Positions 13,364 to 21,100 of a stretch of DNA of 31,592 nt are shown here, piece by piece. The stretch comes from a virus: the IMG/VR virus record IMGVR_UViG_3300033143_001814, positions 1 through 31,592 of that record; one strand, given 5' to 3'. The notes under the pieces were generated by a model. That model was not told where the DNA came from. It ran no database searches and was given only the letters and a program-made list of their open reading frames with translations. The position numbers and the translations under genes were made by a program. Every line of letters begins with the position of its first letter. Within the stretch, counting starts at the first letter, position 1.

Positions 13364-14302
13364 AGAGGACAGATAGGTAAAGGTGGTAGTGGTAAGTCAA
13401 GCAAGTTTGCCTCCCGCTTAAAACGTATTGAAAAGCAACAAACGGCGCATGAGATTGTGTTTGAGACAGAGGCGTCTGCTGCCACCACATGTTTCGAGGA
13501 GTCAATAAGTGCTGTATTCGGTATGCCTGGTGTTGGTAAAAGTAAATTTGCCGAAGAGATGGGATTCGCTTTGCAAGAAAAGTATGGTTTGTCTCAATCC
13601 GGTGTGTATTTCATCCAGTGTGAGAGAATCAACCACAGTTGGAACATCCGCAAAACAATGACGCCGACATGGCCTACATTCAGGGCGTTTGTCGATAAGA
13701 TGGAAAAGTCACCTGATAAGGTCAAGACAGTCAAGATGTGGTGCATTGATACCATTGACGCTTTGGCTCCTCTCGGTATTAGTACAATATGTCACGACAT
13801 GGGAATTGCGGATTTACGCGAGGCCACAAGAAAAGTAGGCGGAGACGGTTGGTTTGCCGAAGCTTGGCAGGAGTTGCGGTTTGAATTGGAGTATCAGATT
13901 TTACGATTAGCATCACTCGGCCCCGGTGTTTTGATACTATCACATGAAAGAGAAAGGAAACGGACGGAGAATAACAGGGAGGTTAATAAAGCCAGTATGG
14001 ACTTGAGTAATTCGATTTACAACTCAGTTGGTGACGCCTGTTCGATGATACTCCACATGAGGGTGGTGAATGATGTAACAAGGAAAGCAAAGAGCAGGCC
14101 GATTAGATGTTTAAGTTGTTTGAGTAGCGAGAGTGAAGAGGCTAAGGATAATCTGAATGTATTGTTGAAGAAATATCCGGAAGGGATAATGAGATTCGGA
14201 ACAGAGAGAGAGGCGGTTGATAATCTGCTTGGGTGTTTCGGTAAATCTAAAAGTGTTGTTAAGAAACACAAGAAGGTTAAGAAGACAGTGAGGCGGAAAT
14301 GA
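13349..14302 (+). CDS. RecA-like ATPase, AAA_24 / Sak4-like single-strand annealing protein
   Basis: The protein has 317 residues. Walker A GMPGVGKS is at 58-65 and Walker B MWCIDTIDAL around 130-139 (D134); LGPGVLILSHER is a plausible sensor strand; the C-terminal 30 residues are strongly basic (KSVVKKHKKVKKTVRRK). This is the plan of AAA_24 phage nucleotide-binding proteins, which include Sak4-type annealing proteins, usually working with a DUF669-type SSB; one lies 560 bases downstream. A second P-loop-like string, GKGGSGKSS at 10-18, lies in the N-terminal extension and is probably part of a basic flexible arm. The start overlaps the methyltransferase stop by four bases. Confidence 0.82.
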   Translation: MRKIIRGQIGKGGSGKSSKFASRLKRIEKQQTAHEIVFETEASAATTCFEESISAVFGMPGVGKSKFAEEMGFALQEKYGLSQSGVYFIQCERINHSWNIRKTMTPTWPTFRAFVDKMEKSPDKVKTVKMWCIDTIDALAPLGISTICHDMGIADLREATRKVGGDGWFAEAWQELRFELEYQILRLASLGPGVLILSHERERKRTENNREVNKASMDLSNSIYNSVGDACSMILHMRVVNDVTRKAKSRPIRCLSCLSSESEEAKDNLNVLLKKYPEGIMRFGTEREAVDNLLGCFGKSKSVVKKHKKVKKTVRRK

Positions 14303-14613
14303 GTAACAAGTTAATTACTGGAATTGGCCCAAACGCAAGGCCATTCAGAATATCAGAAACAGTAGACTGGTATGATTTTGTACACTATGGCAAAACTGGT
14401 GAATATCGCTCTATTGATTTGGTAACAGGAGACTCTCCAAATAAATCAAAAAGAAAGTTTGACAGTGATGGTTATATAATAGCTGGTGTTGAAAAAATTA
14501 ATAAGTGTAATGTATGTGGTGTAAAAATTCCAAAGAGAGCAAGGCTATGTAATAAGTGTAGGGCCAAAAAAAGACGCGAAAGTTATAGAAAAGCAAGGAT
14601 AAGTGCAAAATGA
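14299..14613 (+). CDS. 104-residue protein with C-terminal zinc ribbon and basic tail
   Basis: ATG 14299 overlaps the Sak4-like stop by four bases. Residues 1-65 are of unknown fold (with ISETVDWYDFVHYG). From 70 to 90 there is a zinc ribbon, CNVCGVKIPKRARLCNKC, then a Lys/Arg-rich helix (RAKKRRESYRKAR), which suggests nucleic-acid binding. It may accompany the annealing protein. No named family. Confidence 0.7.
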   Translation: MSNKLITGIGPNARPFRISETVDWYDFVHYGKTGEYRSIDLVTGDSPNKSKRKFDSDGYIIAGVEKINKCNVCGVKIPKRARLCNKCRAKKRRESYRKARISAK

Positions 14614-14717
14614 TTAATGTGCAACAGTTAATGATTTTTGGGGCTTGTAAGTACTTGTTAATAAAAGAGTTAAAAATGTTGATTTTCACTGTCTGTATAA
14701 TAGTCGCCTTAAATTGA
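14610..14717 (+). CDS. Putative 35-residue hydrophobic peptide
   Basis: A frame coupled to the previous gene as ATGA encodes a short peptide with a hydrophobic C-terminal third (MLIFTVCIIVAL) that could span a membrane. It overlaps the first copy of an intergenic repeat, so it may be a chance frame in regulatory DNA. Confidence 0.3.
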   Translation: MINVQQLMIFGACKYLLIKELKMLIFTVCIIVALN

Positions 14718-14773
14718 AAAACCTTATTATTAGTTCAAAAACGGCCATTATCAACAGTTAAGTTTTTGGCTTG
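14622..14773 (+). repeat. Pair of direct repeats upstream of the SSB gene
   Basis: CAACAGTTAA followed within four bases by TTTTTGG and then CTTG occurs at 14622-14647 and at 14752-14773, about 130 bases apart. A further TAACAGTT lies at 14814. They could be protein-binding sites for regulation or replication. Apart from these, the 36-codon frame and the palindrome, the stretch 14614-14858 shows nothing recognisable. Confidence 0.6.
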
Positions 14774-14824
14774 AAAGGGGGTGTTCCAACAACAAAAAGT
14801 AATGTAGTTATTGTAACAGTTGTG

Positions 14825-14838
14825 AAATAGTACTATTT
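14825..14838. promoter_or_regulatory. Perfect 14-base palindrome, possible operator
   Basis: AAATAGTACTATTT is its own reverse complement and lies 20 bases before the SSB start codon. A dimeric repressor site, or a small hairpin affecting translation, are both possible. Confidence 0.45.
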
Positions 14839-14858
14839 TTTATTGAAAGGGTAAATAT

Positions 14859-15482
14859 ATGGCAACAGTAAGTGTAGCATCAAAGTTACGTGCGTTAAAG
14901 AAAATATGGAAAAATGCGGCACCACGAACAGGTGGTGGGCTGCCTGACGGCGAGTATGAAGGTGTTATCAAAACCGCTGTTGTTGGCATATCCAAGTCTG
15001 AGTCCAAACGACTCCAGTGTGTGTGGACATTAGAGGTTACAGCACCGGAAGGATTTGTAGGCCGGAAGCAAACCAAGACTGCCGGCCTTGAAACCGAAGA
15101 TAATCTGTGCTGGTTTCAAGGTGACTTGGCTGTTCTTGGAGTTGATCCGCCTGATGATGTTGATGACATTGCCGATGCTGCCGGACAGACTGAGGGATTA
15201 CCGATTGTCTTTAAGGTTCGTACCAAACAGGAGTTTACTAATGTAGATTTCATTGGTTTGCTTGAAGGTGTAGAAGTAGAGCGATCTGAAGACGGCGGCG
15301 AGAAAGACGAAGGCGATGGTAAAGAGGAATTGACAGCAGAGGATGTAACAGCAATGGGTGTAGCAGAGGACGAAAAGGCACTTCAAATAATTATTGATGA
15401 GTATGACTTAGACATTGTTCAGGATGATTATGCAACATATACTGAAGTGGCCGATCTTGTCATTGAGCAATTGGAACTATAA
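14859..15482 (+). CDS. DUF669-type single-stranded DNA-binding protein
   Basis: The protein has 207 residues. The N-terminal 30 residues are basic with a GGGLPDGEYEG start of the OB-like domain (25-35); the strands KRLQCVWTLEVTAP, TKTAGLETEDNLCWFQGDL and GLPIVFKVRTKQEFTNVDFIG match the DUF669 phage SSB pattern. After about 140 the chain is very acidic (EDGGEKDEGDGKEE) and ends in a hydrophobic tip (LVIEQLEL), like the protein-docking tails of SSBs. It probably coats ssDNA for the Sak4-like ATPase. ATG 14859 follows GAAAGG. The region upstream carries repeats and a palindrome, so it may be separately regulated. Confidence 0.78.
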   Translation: MATVSVASKLRALKKIWKNAAPRTGGGLPDGEYEGVIKTAVVGISKSESKRLQCVWTLEVTAPEGFVGRKQTKTAGLETEDNLCWFQGDLAVLGVDPPDDVDDIADAAGQTEGLPIVFKVRTKQEFTNVDFIGLLEGVEVERSEDGGEKDEGDGKEELTAEDVTAMGVAEDEKALQIIIDEYDLDIVQDDYATYTEVADLVIEQLEL

Positions 15483-15527
15483 AAGAGACTAATGAGATTT
15501 GATACAACATAGATACACATCTCTTTT
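15481..15527 (+). other. Stem-loop C at the SSB stop codon
   Basis: AAAAGAGA (15481-15488, including the last two bases of the stop codon) pairs with TCTCTTTT (15520-15527) around a 31-base loop, similar in loop size to stem-loop A. Its loop has GATACAACATAG, close to GATGCACAAATAG in A. Confidence 0.45.
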
Positions 15528-15534
15528 GCTCCGA

Positions 15535-15577
15535 CGAGTAGCTCCGGCACACCGCTGGGGCTGCTTGTCCCTTTTTT
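15535..15577 (+). terminator. Stem-loop D, probable terminator
   Basis: CGAGTAGCTCCGGC (15535-15548) pairs with GCTGGGGCTGCTTG (15554-15567), 14 pairs including four G-T wobbles, with a 5-base loop, followed after TCCC by six T residues (15572-15577). It should end most transcripts coming from the SSB gene. Confidence 0.65.
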
Positions 15578-15589
15578 GAAATCATAAAT

Positions 15590-15892
15590 ATGACCAAAAG
15601 AAAAACGACAGTTGATAATATTAGAAACTATGATTGTAATAGCCTTCCGTCTCATTGTGTGTTAATAGATAGAACTACAATATTTGGAAATCCATTTAGC
15701 ATAGGGCGGCACGGTAATAGGGACGATGTAATAAAAAGATTTAAGCGGTATTTCACAAGAAGGGTAAAGTATGATGCCAAATTTAGAAACGCCGTTAAAA
15801 AACTTGCAGGAAAAACACTTTTATGCTGGTGTCATCCAATGGAATGTCATGGCGATGTGTATGTTGAGTATCTTAATAATGAAAAGGTGTGA
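15590..15892 (+). CDS. DUF4326-family protein
   Basis: The protein has 100 residues. LIDRTTIFGNPFSIGRHGNRDDVIKRF (25-51) is the family's central motif, and GKTLLCWCHPMECHGDVYVEYL (74-95) is its Cys/His-rich C-terminal motif, probably a metal site. DUF4326 proteins are small, found in phages and bacteria, and have no established biochemical role. It follows stem-loop D by 12 bases and is coupled to the SPPY methyltransferase, whose start region overlaps its stop. Confidence 0.8.
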   Translation: MTKRKTTVDNIRNYDCNSLPSHCVLIDRTTIFGNPFSIGRHGNRDDVIKRFKRYFTRRVKYDAKFRNAVKKLAGKTLLCWCHPMECHGDVYVEYLNNEKV

Positions 15893-15894
15893 TG

Positions 15895-16731
15895 ATGAAT
15901 AAGTTAATTTGTGGCGATTGCTTGAAAGTAATGAGGGACATGCCAAATGATTCGGTTGATTTGGTTTTTGGTTCTCCACCCTATGAGAATGCCCGCACTT
16001 ATGGAATTGACTTTAAGTTGAAGAGGCAAGACTGGGTTGATTGGATGGTTGAAATTTATGAAGAATCTGTTCGGATTTCTAAGGGACTTGTTGCGTTTGT
16101 AGTACAAGGGAGGACACGGAAATTCAAGTGGTCTTGTACTCCCGCTTTGCTTATGGCTGATTTACATCGGGTGGGGCTTAATGTTCGCCGTCCTGTTATT
16201 TTTCAACGCTTTGGTATAGCTGGTAGTGGCGGCCCAGATTGGTTAAGATGTAATCACGAATATGTTGTTTGTACTACACAACCAGGCAAATTGTTTTGGA
16301 GCAATAATGTTGCTTGTGGACATCCTCCGAAATATGCGCCGGGGGGCAATTGTTCAAATCGTTTACAAAGCGGAAGTAGAACGGGACGAGGCAGGAACAA
16401 AGATGGAACAATTCGTAATGGACGGCCATATAGGCCACCAAAATTAGCAAATCCAGGTGATATAATTGATTGTGGAGCAATGGGTAAAGGCAACATGGGC
16501 AGCGATCTTGCACACGAAAACGAAGCACCATTTCCACTCAAATTAGCAGAGTTCTTCGTTAAGTCATTCTGTCCTCCAAACGGCATAACACTTGACCCGT
16601 TCTGTGGTAGCTCAACAACCGGCCATGCTTGTGTGAAGAATGAAAGAAATTATATTGGTATAGATTGTCGCCAATCTCAAATTAAATTAAGCCGAAAAAG
16701 ACTTGTAGCAGCTAAAAAAGAAAGGCGGTAA
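15895..16731 (+). CDS. DNA methyltransferase, SPPY type (probable N4-cytosine or N6-adenine)
   Basis: ATG 15895 is preferred (spacing of seven from AAAAGG); ATG 15892 and GTG 15889 are alternatives. The 278-residue protein has motif IV GSPPYEN at about 26-32, typical of N4-cytosine enzymes, and the SAM-binding LDPFCGSSTTGHAC near the C-terminus, followed by YIGIDC. The middle, about residues 100-200, is an unusually long Gly/Asn/Arg-rich target-recognition region (GGPDWLRCNHEYVV, RTGRGRNKDGT). It is the third methyltransferase class in the window. No restriction enzyme is seen, which suggests modification for protection or regulation. Confidence 0.85.
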   Translation: MNKLICGDCLKVMRDMPNDSVDLVFGSPPYENARTYGIDFKLKRQDWVDWMVEIYEESVRISKGLVAFVVQGRTRKFKWSCTPALLMADLHRVGLNVRRPVIFQRFGIAGSGGPDWLRCNHEYVVCTTQPGKLFWSNNVACGHPPKYAPGGNCSNRLQSGSRTGRGRNKDGTIRNGRPYRPPKLANPGDIIDCGAMGKGNMGSDLAHENEAPFPLKLAEFFVKSFCPPNGITLDPFCGSSTTGHACVKNERNYIGIDCRQSQIKLSRKRLVAAKKERR

Positions 16732-16735
16732 AAGA

Positions 16736-16951
16736 ATGATACTATTTCAAACCATAAGAAAAAAATGGGACTTAACGTGTACAGTCTATTACAACTTAGG
16801 TGCGTTTGGTCACATAGCACTACCATTTGAAATTAGTTGGTGGCTTAGTACTGATGCAGAAGACAATAAGTGTAGGGAAATTAGTTTTAGTTTTTTGTGT
16901 TTTACATGTACTTTTGAATATTGGAGATGGGGCAATGAAAAAAGTAATTGA
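16736..16951 (+). CDS. 71-residue hypothetical protein, Trp- and Cys-rich
   Basis: ATG 16736 follows the methyltransferase stop by four bases. The product is rich in aromatic residues (TVYYNLGAFGHIALPFEISWWL) with three Cys, and looks like a single beta-rich domain. Its 3' end overlaps the next gene by 17 bases. No family is recognised. Confidence 0.6.
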   Translation: MILFQTIRKKWDLTCTVYYNLGAFGHIALPFEISWWLSTDAEDNKCREISFSFLCFTCTFEYWRWGNEKSN

Positions 16952-17216
16952 TGAAATAATTAAAGACTTTAATTTTGAAAAAGTTTATCGAGCAATGGTG
17001 GTCGTAAATTGGTGCTGGAGCAGTACACACGGAGTACCGTCTATTAATGAATTAATGTTGTGTGCTCAGGAATTGTTGAACGAGGCATCAAAAATGGACA
17101 CAGATTGTTCAATAGGTACAGGAGGATTTAGAGCAACAAAAATAGAAAATGAAGACGGCGAAGAAGGACTACAGTTGGAATTTATTTTAACAGAGAGTGG
17201 ATTTTATACAGAATGA
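16935..17216 (+). CDS. 93-residue conserved phage-type hypothetical protein
   Basis: ATG 16935 lies behind GGAGATGGGG; a longer frame from 16827 would run through the upstream gene. The sequence NWCWSSTHGVPSINELMLCA followed by LLNEASKMDTDCSIGTGGF looks like a compact helical domain common in phage genomes, but no function is known to me. The C-terminal half is acidic. About 47 bases follow before the lipoprotein gene. Confidence 0.65.
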   Translation: MKKVIDEIIKDFNFEKVYRAMVVVNWCWSSTHGVPSINELMLCAQELLNEASKMDTDCSIGTGGFRATKIENEDGEEGLQLEFILTESGFYTE

Positions 17217-17263
17217 AGCAAGGAAAAAACAAATATTATTAACTTTAATGAAAGGGAAAACAG

Positions 17264-17710
17264 ATGAATCGTAAACAGAAATTATTTGCGGGATTTTTAG
17301 TACTATTCTTAATTGTATTCATCGGCGTCGGCTGTATTCAAGACGCTGTTGTGCCAATGGAAATTGACCAGGATGCCATAGCATATACCGGCGAGCCACC
17401 TACAATGTATGTTCCCTGGACAACCATTCACGATGGAAACAGAATAAAGCGTAAAATGGAATACATTCATTTAACAAAACAGGAGACCGCAAAACGATTA
17501 AGTGAAGACGATAATATGTTTTATGATTACATCAATGGTAATATGACAATCAACTTTGCAAATGCACAACAGATAAAGGACATTGTTTTCGATCCGGCCG
17601 GTCCGCTTGCGATGATGTTTCCCGCTCTCATGGGCTTGGGGCTTGGCCGTTATCTCAAGAGCCCAAGAGAACAAGCGTTGGAGAAAAAAGTTAATGGAGG
17701 CACAAAATGA
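17264..17710 (+). CDS. Lipoprotein, possible outer spanin or envelope protein
   Basis: The protein has 148 residues. The N-terminus NRKQK, then a hydrophobic core (LFAGFLVLFLIVFI) and IGVGC form a lipobox-like signal with the modified Cys at C24. The mature part is mostly polar; a second hydrophobic stretch, GPLAMMFPALMGLGLG, at about 113-128 may insert in a membrane. The next gene, coupled as ATGA, encodes a small membrane coiled-coil protein. A lipoprotein plus a membrane coiled-coil protein at the end of an operon is reminiscent of a spanin pair, though order and size differ from known Rz/Rz1. Lipid anchoring would favour a Gram-negative-like host. Confidence 0.65.
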   Translation: MNRKQKLFAGFLVLFLIVFIGVGCIQDAVVPMEIDQDAIAYTGEPPTMYVPWTTIHDGNRIKRKMEYIHLTKQETAKRLSEDDNMFYDYINGNMTINFANAQQIKDIVFDPAGPLAMMFPALMGLGLGRYLKSPREQALEKKVNGGTK

Positions 17711-17895
17711 TATATCTTTTATTAACAGTTTTTCTCCTGTTTTCAATTTGTGTTCTTAGTAATTCGATAAATAAATTGAAACAAGAAATAGAATTATTGT
17801 GGAACTGTATTGATAATAGCAGAAGACGGCTTACTGCTCTTGAGGAACAATGTAATGTTGCTTATGTAGAATTAATAGAAAAGGAAAAACATTAG
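17707..17895 (+). CDS. 62-residue membrane coiled-coil protein, possible inner spanin-like
   Basis: ATG 17707 overlaps the lipoprotein stop as ATGA. Residues 2-18 form one hydrophobic helix (YLLLTVFLLFSICVL), and 20-60 form an amphipathic helix with heptad-like spacing (INKLKQEIELLW, RRRLTALEEQ). An N-terminal anchor with a periplasmic coiled coil is the plan of inner spanins, but this protein is shorter. Its stop codon overlaps the stop region of a minus-strand gene by four bases. Confidence 0.6.
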   Translation: MIYLLLTVFLLFSICVLSNSINKLKQEIELLWNCIDNSRRRLTALEEQCNVAYVELIEKEKH

Positions 17896-18065
17896 TTCAA
17901 TTTAAGCAATAGTATAATCAAAGTGATGATAAGTCCGATGCAAACCGTAAAAGCGTAAAATGAATAGCGAAAGTGGTGCTCCAAATGATTATTCAGATTG
18001 GTTTCAACGTTGCCCAGTCGTTCATCTATACGCAGTAATAAATCATGGTCAGTTTGTTCATTCAT
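17892..18065 (-). CDS. 57-residue holin/XhlA-like membrane protein
   Basis: On the minus strand a frame starts at ATG 18065 behind AGGTGA and ends at TAA 17894-17892. Residues 5-30 form an amphipathic, coiled-coil-like helix (DLLLRIDERLGNVETNLN), followed by a single hydrophobic helix at about 37-54 (FTVCIGLIITLIILLL) and a short KLN tail. This helix-plus-membrane-anchor plan matches XhlA-type haemolysins and other small phage lysis proteins. As the last gene of the structural transcript, facing the lipoprotein and coiled-coil genes, it probably belongs to lysis. No endolysin is seen in the window. Confidence 0.72.
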   Translation of the reverse strand: MNEQTDHDLLLRIDERLGNVETNLNNHLEHHFRYSFYAFTVCIGLIITLIILLLKLN

Positions 18066-18102
18066 TTAGTCACCTGTCATTGGTCATAGAGACACGGAAG
18101 TC

Positions 18103-21100
18103 CTATGGCCTTTTTATTTGTTCTCTATTCCTCAAATCACTATAATTAGCTTCAGTGGTAAGTTTCATTCTCGCATATTTTTTAATTTCATCAATCCCCT
18201 CTTGCAATATAGCCCGCTTTTCTTGAGGACTTAATGATTTATACTCAGTACTGTTTACAAGTTTGGGCATATATTTATTGAACAACCGCACAATCTCTTT
18301 TTGATACACTTTATATCTACTGTCATTCAAATACCAATCGGCACCAACCTTTCTTCCTATATTACCGACGTCAAGTACATATTTTTCCAGTTCCTGTCGC
18401 ACACCGACAGTAAGTTGCGACATTACTTTCCGCCCAGTCTGGTCTGCCTCTTCTAAAATCTTACCAATAAAGTTATAATCCTCACGATCTATTTTCGCCT
18501 GTGCTTCCTGAACACCTATATCAGGATAATATGCTCTTAGAGCCTTTTGTGCTTCCGGGCCTAACTCGTCCCAGGTGTTGCCGAAATATTGCCTGGATAG
18601 CCTGTCTTTATACGACCGTACTTCCTGGGTAAGTGTCGGATTGTAAGTCTGAACGCCTAATCCATGCCAGGCAAGTGGGGCAATTACGCCGGCTGTTCCC
18701 AATCCTTGAAATCTAATGGCATCAACGACATCCTGAATAAAAAGCGGGGCTAATCTTTCATATATCTGTTCGGATACTCCAGACGGTGACAGTTTAAGTT
18801 TCTTGCCCAGGAATGTTTCGCCTCGCCATAAGTCAACTGCCAAACCTGCATGAGGAGATAATTTACTTTGTAAAAATCTTGATATGATTTCTGTCCGTTC
18901 TACATCATAAACTCTTCCACTTTCTGTTGATTTACGTTTACCGGTAGCAAGCTGGACGATTGTTCTAAGTAAAGGTTGATATCCACCTGTAATATCTACA
19001 CGAGTTTTTCCATGTCTGACTTTAAGGAAATCAGTAGATACTGGATTCCATTCTACATCTATCTTGTCTTTGTCGTCTCTATCTAATAGATACAGCGTTG
19101 CAAGTGTAAAACCTAAAAATTTTACCAATGTTCCGGCCAGCATTTTACGGGCAGGAGAATACTTTCTCAACTTCATTTCCTTGCCGGATGGAATTAAATC
19201 GACAGTAGGGATACGAACTAATGCCGCTGTTAACTTGGGAGCGAAAAAGATAAGGCCAAATTCTTGTAGTTTTTGCAGTGACTTAGGTAATTTACCTCTA
19301 CCAGTAATGTCGTTGGCAATTGTGGCTAAAGTTTTTTGGTTAGCAGCCGACATCCCCATACCTTCCGACAATTCCTTGCCCTTAAAATACCAGCCAAATC
19401 GCATTTCATTTACAGTAGTTATAAAACCTCTTGCCGATGCTCTGATACCTGGAATTTTTTGAATCATGTTAGAGGCAAACATTTCTTCACCGCGAGTAGC
19501 AGAATCTATCGTGGTTTCCTCAACCCCCCTTTTGATTGCTTCGGTATAAAGTGGATTTGTTTTTCGCTTTAACTCAATGAAATTGTAATACTTTTCATTA
19601 GTGAAAGCCCTGTATCCCCTGGCAACTGATTTTAACCACAGTTTGGGGTCGGTAAATAAAACTTTCCAGCCTTGCCTGCCACCTGCCGACATATCGAAAC
19701 TTGTAAGTAACGACCAGGGGGCGAAACTTAAATCTTTAAGTCCATCTATTACTCGTTGTGCCGTTGTTCTGTGTTTTAATATTTGTGTGATAGCTTCTTT
19801 ACTTAATAATCCGGCCTTTTGTAGTGCCATTAGTTCATGCTTGGCTGGTATTTGTGCCGCTCCTTTTTCATCCCCTAATAACTTTATCAAGCCATCGGTA
19901 GCAGATATCTGTTCTCCATCTGTTAATAAAGTAGAAGTAGCTATGGTGTCAAATGCAGCAAGAACAGAGTCGCTACTAAATTTTTCTTGTAGTGGTGCTA
20001 TCTCTCGTTTTAACTTTCCAGACAACGCAATCCGTTTGGCTATAGCTACTTTTTGTCGCGGATCTTCAATTGAGTCTCGTATATTACGGTATTCTTCAAA
20101 TCGTTTACCCCGTTCTCTTGATATTTCTTCTTCTTCTATCGGCCGCATCTGTTCGATGTCAACAGCAACTTCGTCAAATTTATTGCGGAATTGTTCAGCG
20201 GGAGTTAATTCAGACGGAGCAAATCTAAATGGTTTTCCTGTATCTATCTTAGGTTGAGGAGTGGGAACTTCATATATTTTACGTTCAGGCATTTCCTCTT
20301 TCATTACCTTTAATTCGTCAAGAGTACGTTCTAATCGTCCCTCTCCATATAAGTTCTTAAAGACTTGTGGGTGTTCTATCGCAAGTTCTTGTGTATGATA
20401 AAGAGCTTCATTGTCCCATTTGGCGACCTCGCTGCTTTCATATAAAGCGGCTGTCTTAAAAAATCCACCATGTTCATCAGCATATTTGTTTTCAAGTTCT
20501 CTTGCTTTGTTTTGGGCTATTTTTAAGTCACGGAGTATTTGTTTAGAACTACGCTTCTCTGCTCTTCCCTCTTCAGAAGTAGTGACTTGGGATTTGTATC
20601 CGTCTTCGTCAAACATCTCCAGGTTGTTGTCCAACTCTCTAAGTAGAATATTCTTCTCAATCTCAGACAGATTACTATTCTTGATAGTATCGGCAGTAGC
20701 TTTAGCCTCTTCAAAAGTTGGTGCTGCAATATCGGGGGTAGCGGATATGAACGCTCCACCACCGCCAAGTACAGTACCGGCAAACGCCCCACCTATACCA
20801 GCTTCACCAATCTGTGTCAATATAGTACGATAATCGGGACTGCCGTCTTCCAACTTAGGATACTCACCTCTAATTGCGGCAGGCACACCAATTGACACTC
20901 CCTCTTGTGCTGCTTCCTGCAATCCCTCTGTTACAGCGAGTTTAAGTATTTCGCCAGAGAAATTACGAATATCTCCGCCAATCATTTTCCAGGCTTTATT
21001 TCTGATATTACGTGCAAATCCTTTAAGTGTAGTTCCACCAGCCTCATGGAATCCAATAAGTTTACGAATTTGTAATGATTCGAGATAGGCATTGATTGAG

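Noticed and set aside
14696-14701. TATAAT as a promoter for the SSB gene
   Set aside because: The nearest TTGATT is only 11 bases upstream and the 17-base position has no -35 match, so it is too weak to list.
17960-18145. 61-residue plus-strand frame
   Set aside because: It lies opposite the minus-strand 57-residue membrane gene, has no ribosome site, and overlaps the end of the ejection gene.
19064-20833. Several plus-strand frames opposite the ejection gene
   Set aside because: They are Ser/Leu-rich mirror images of the 1189-residue gene without ribosome sites or motifs.
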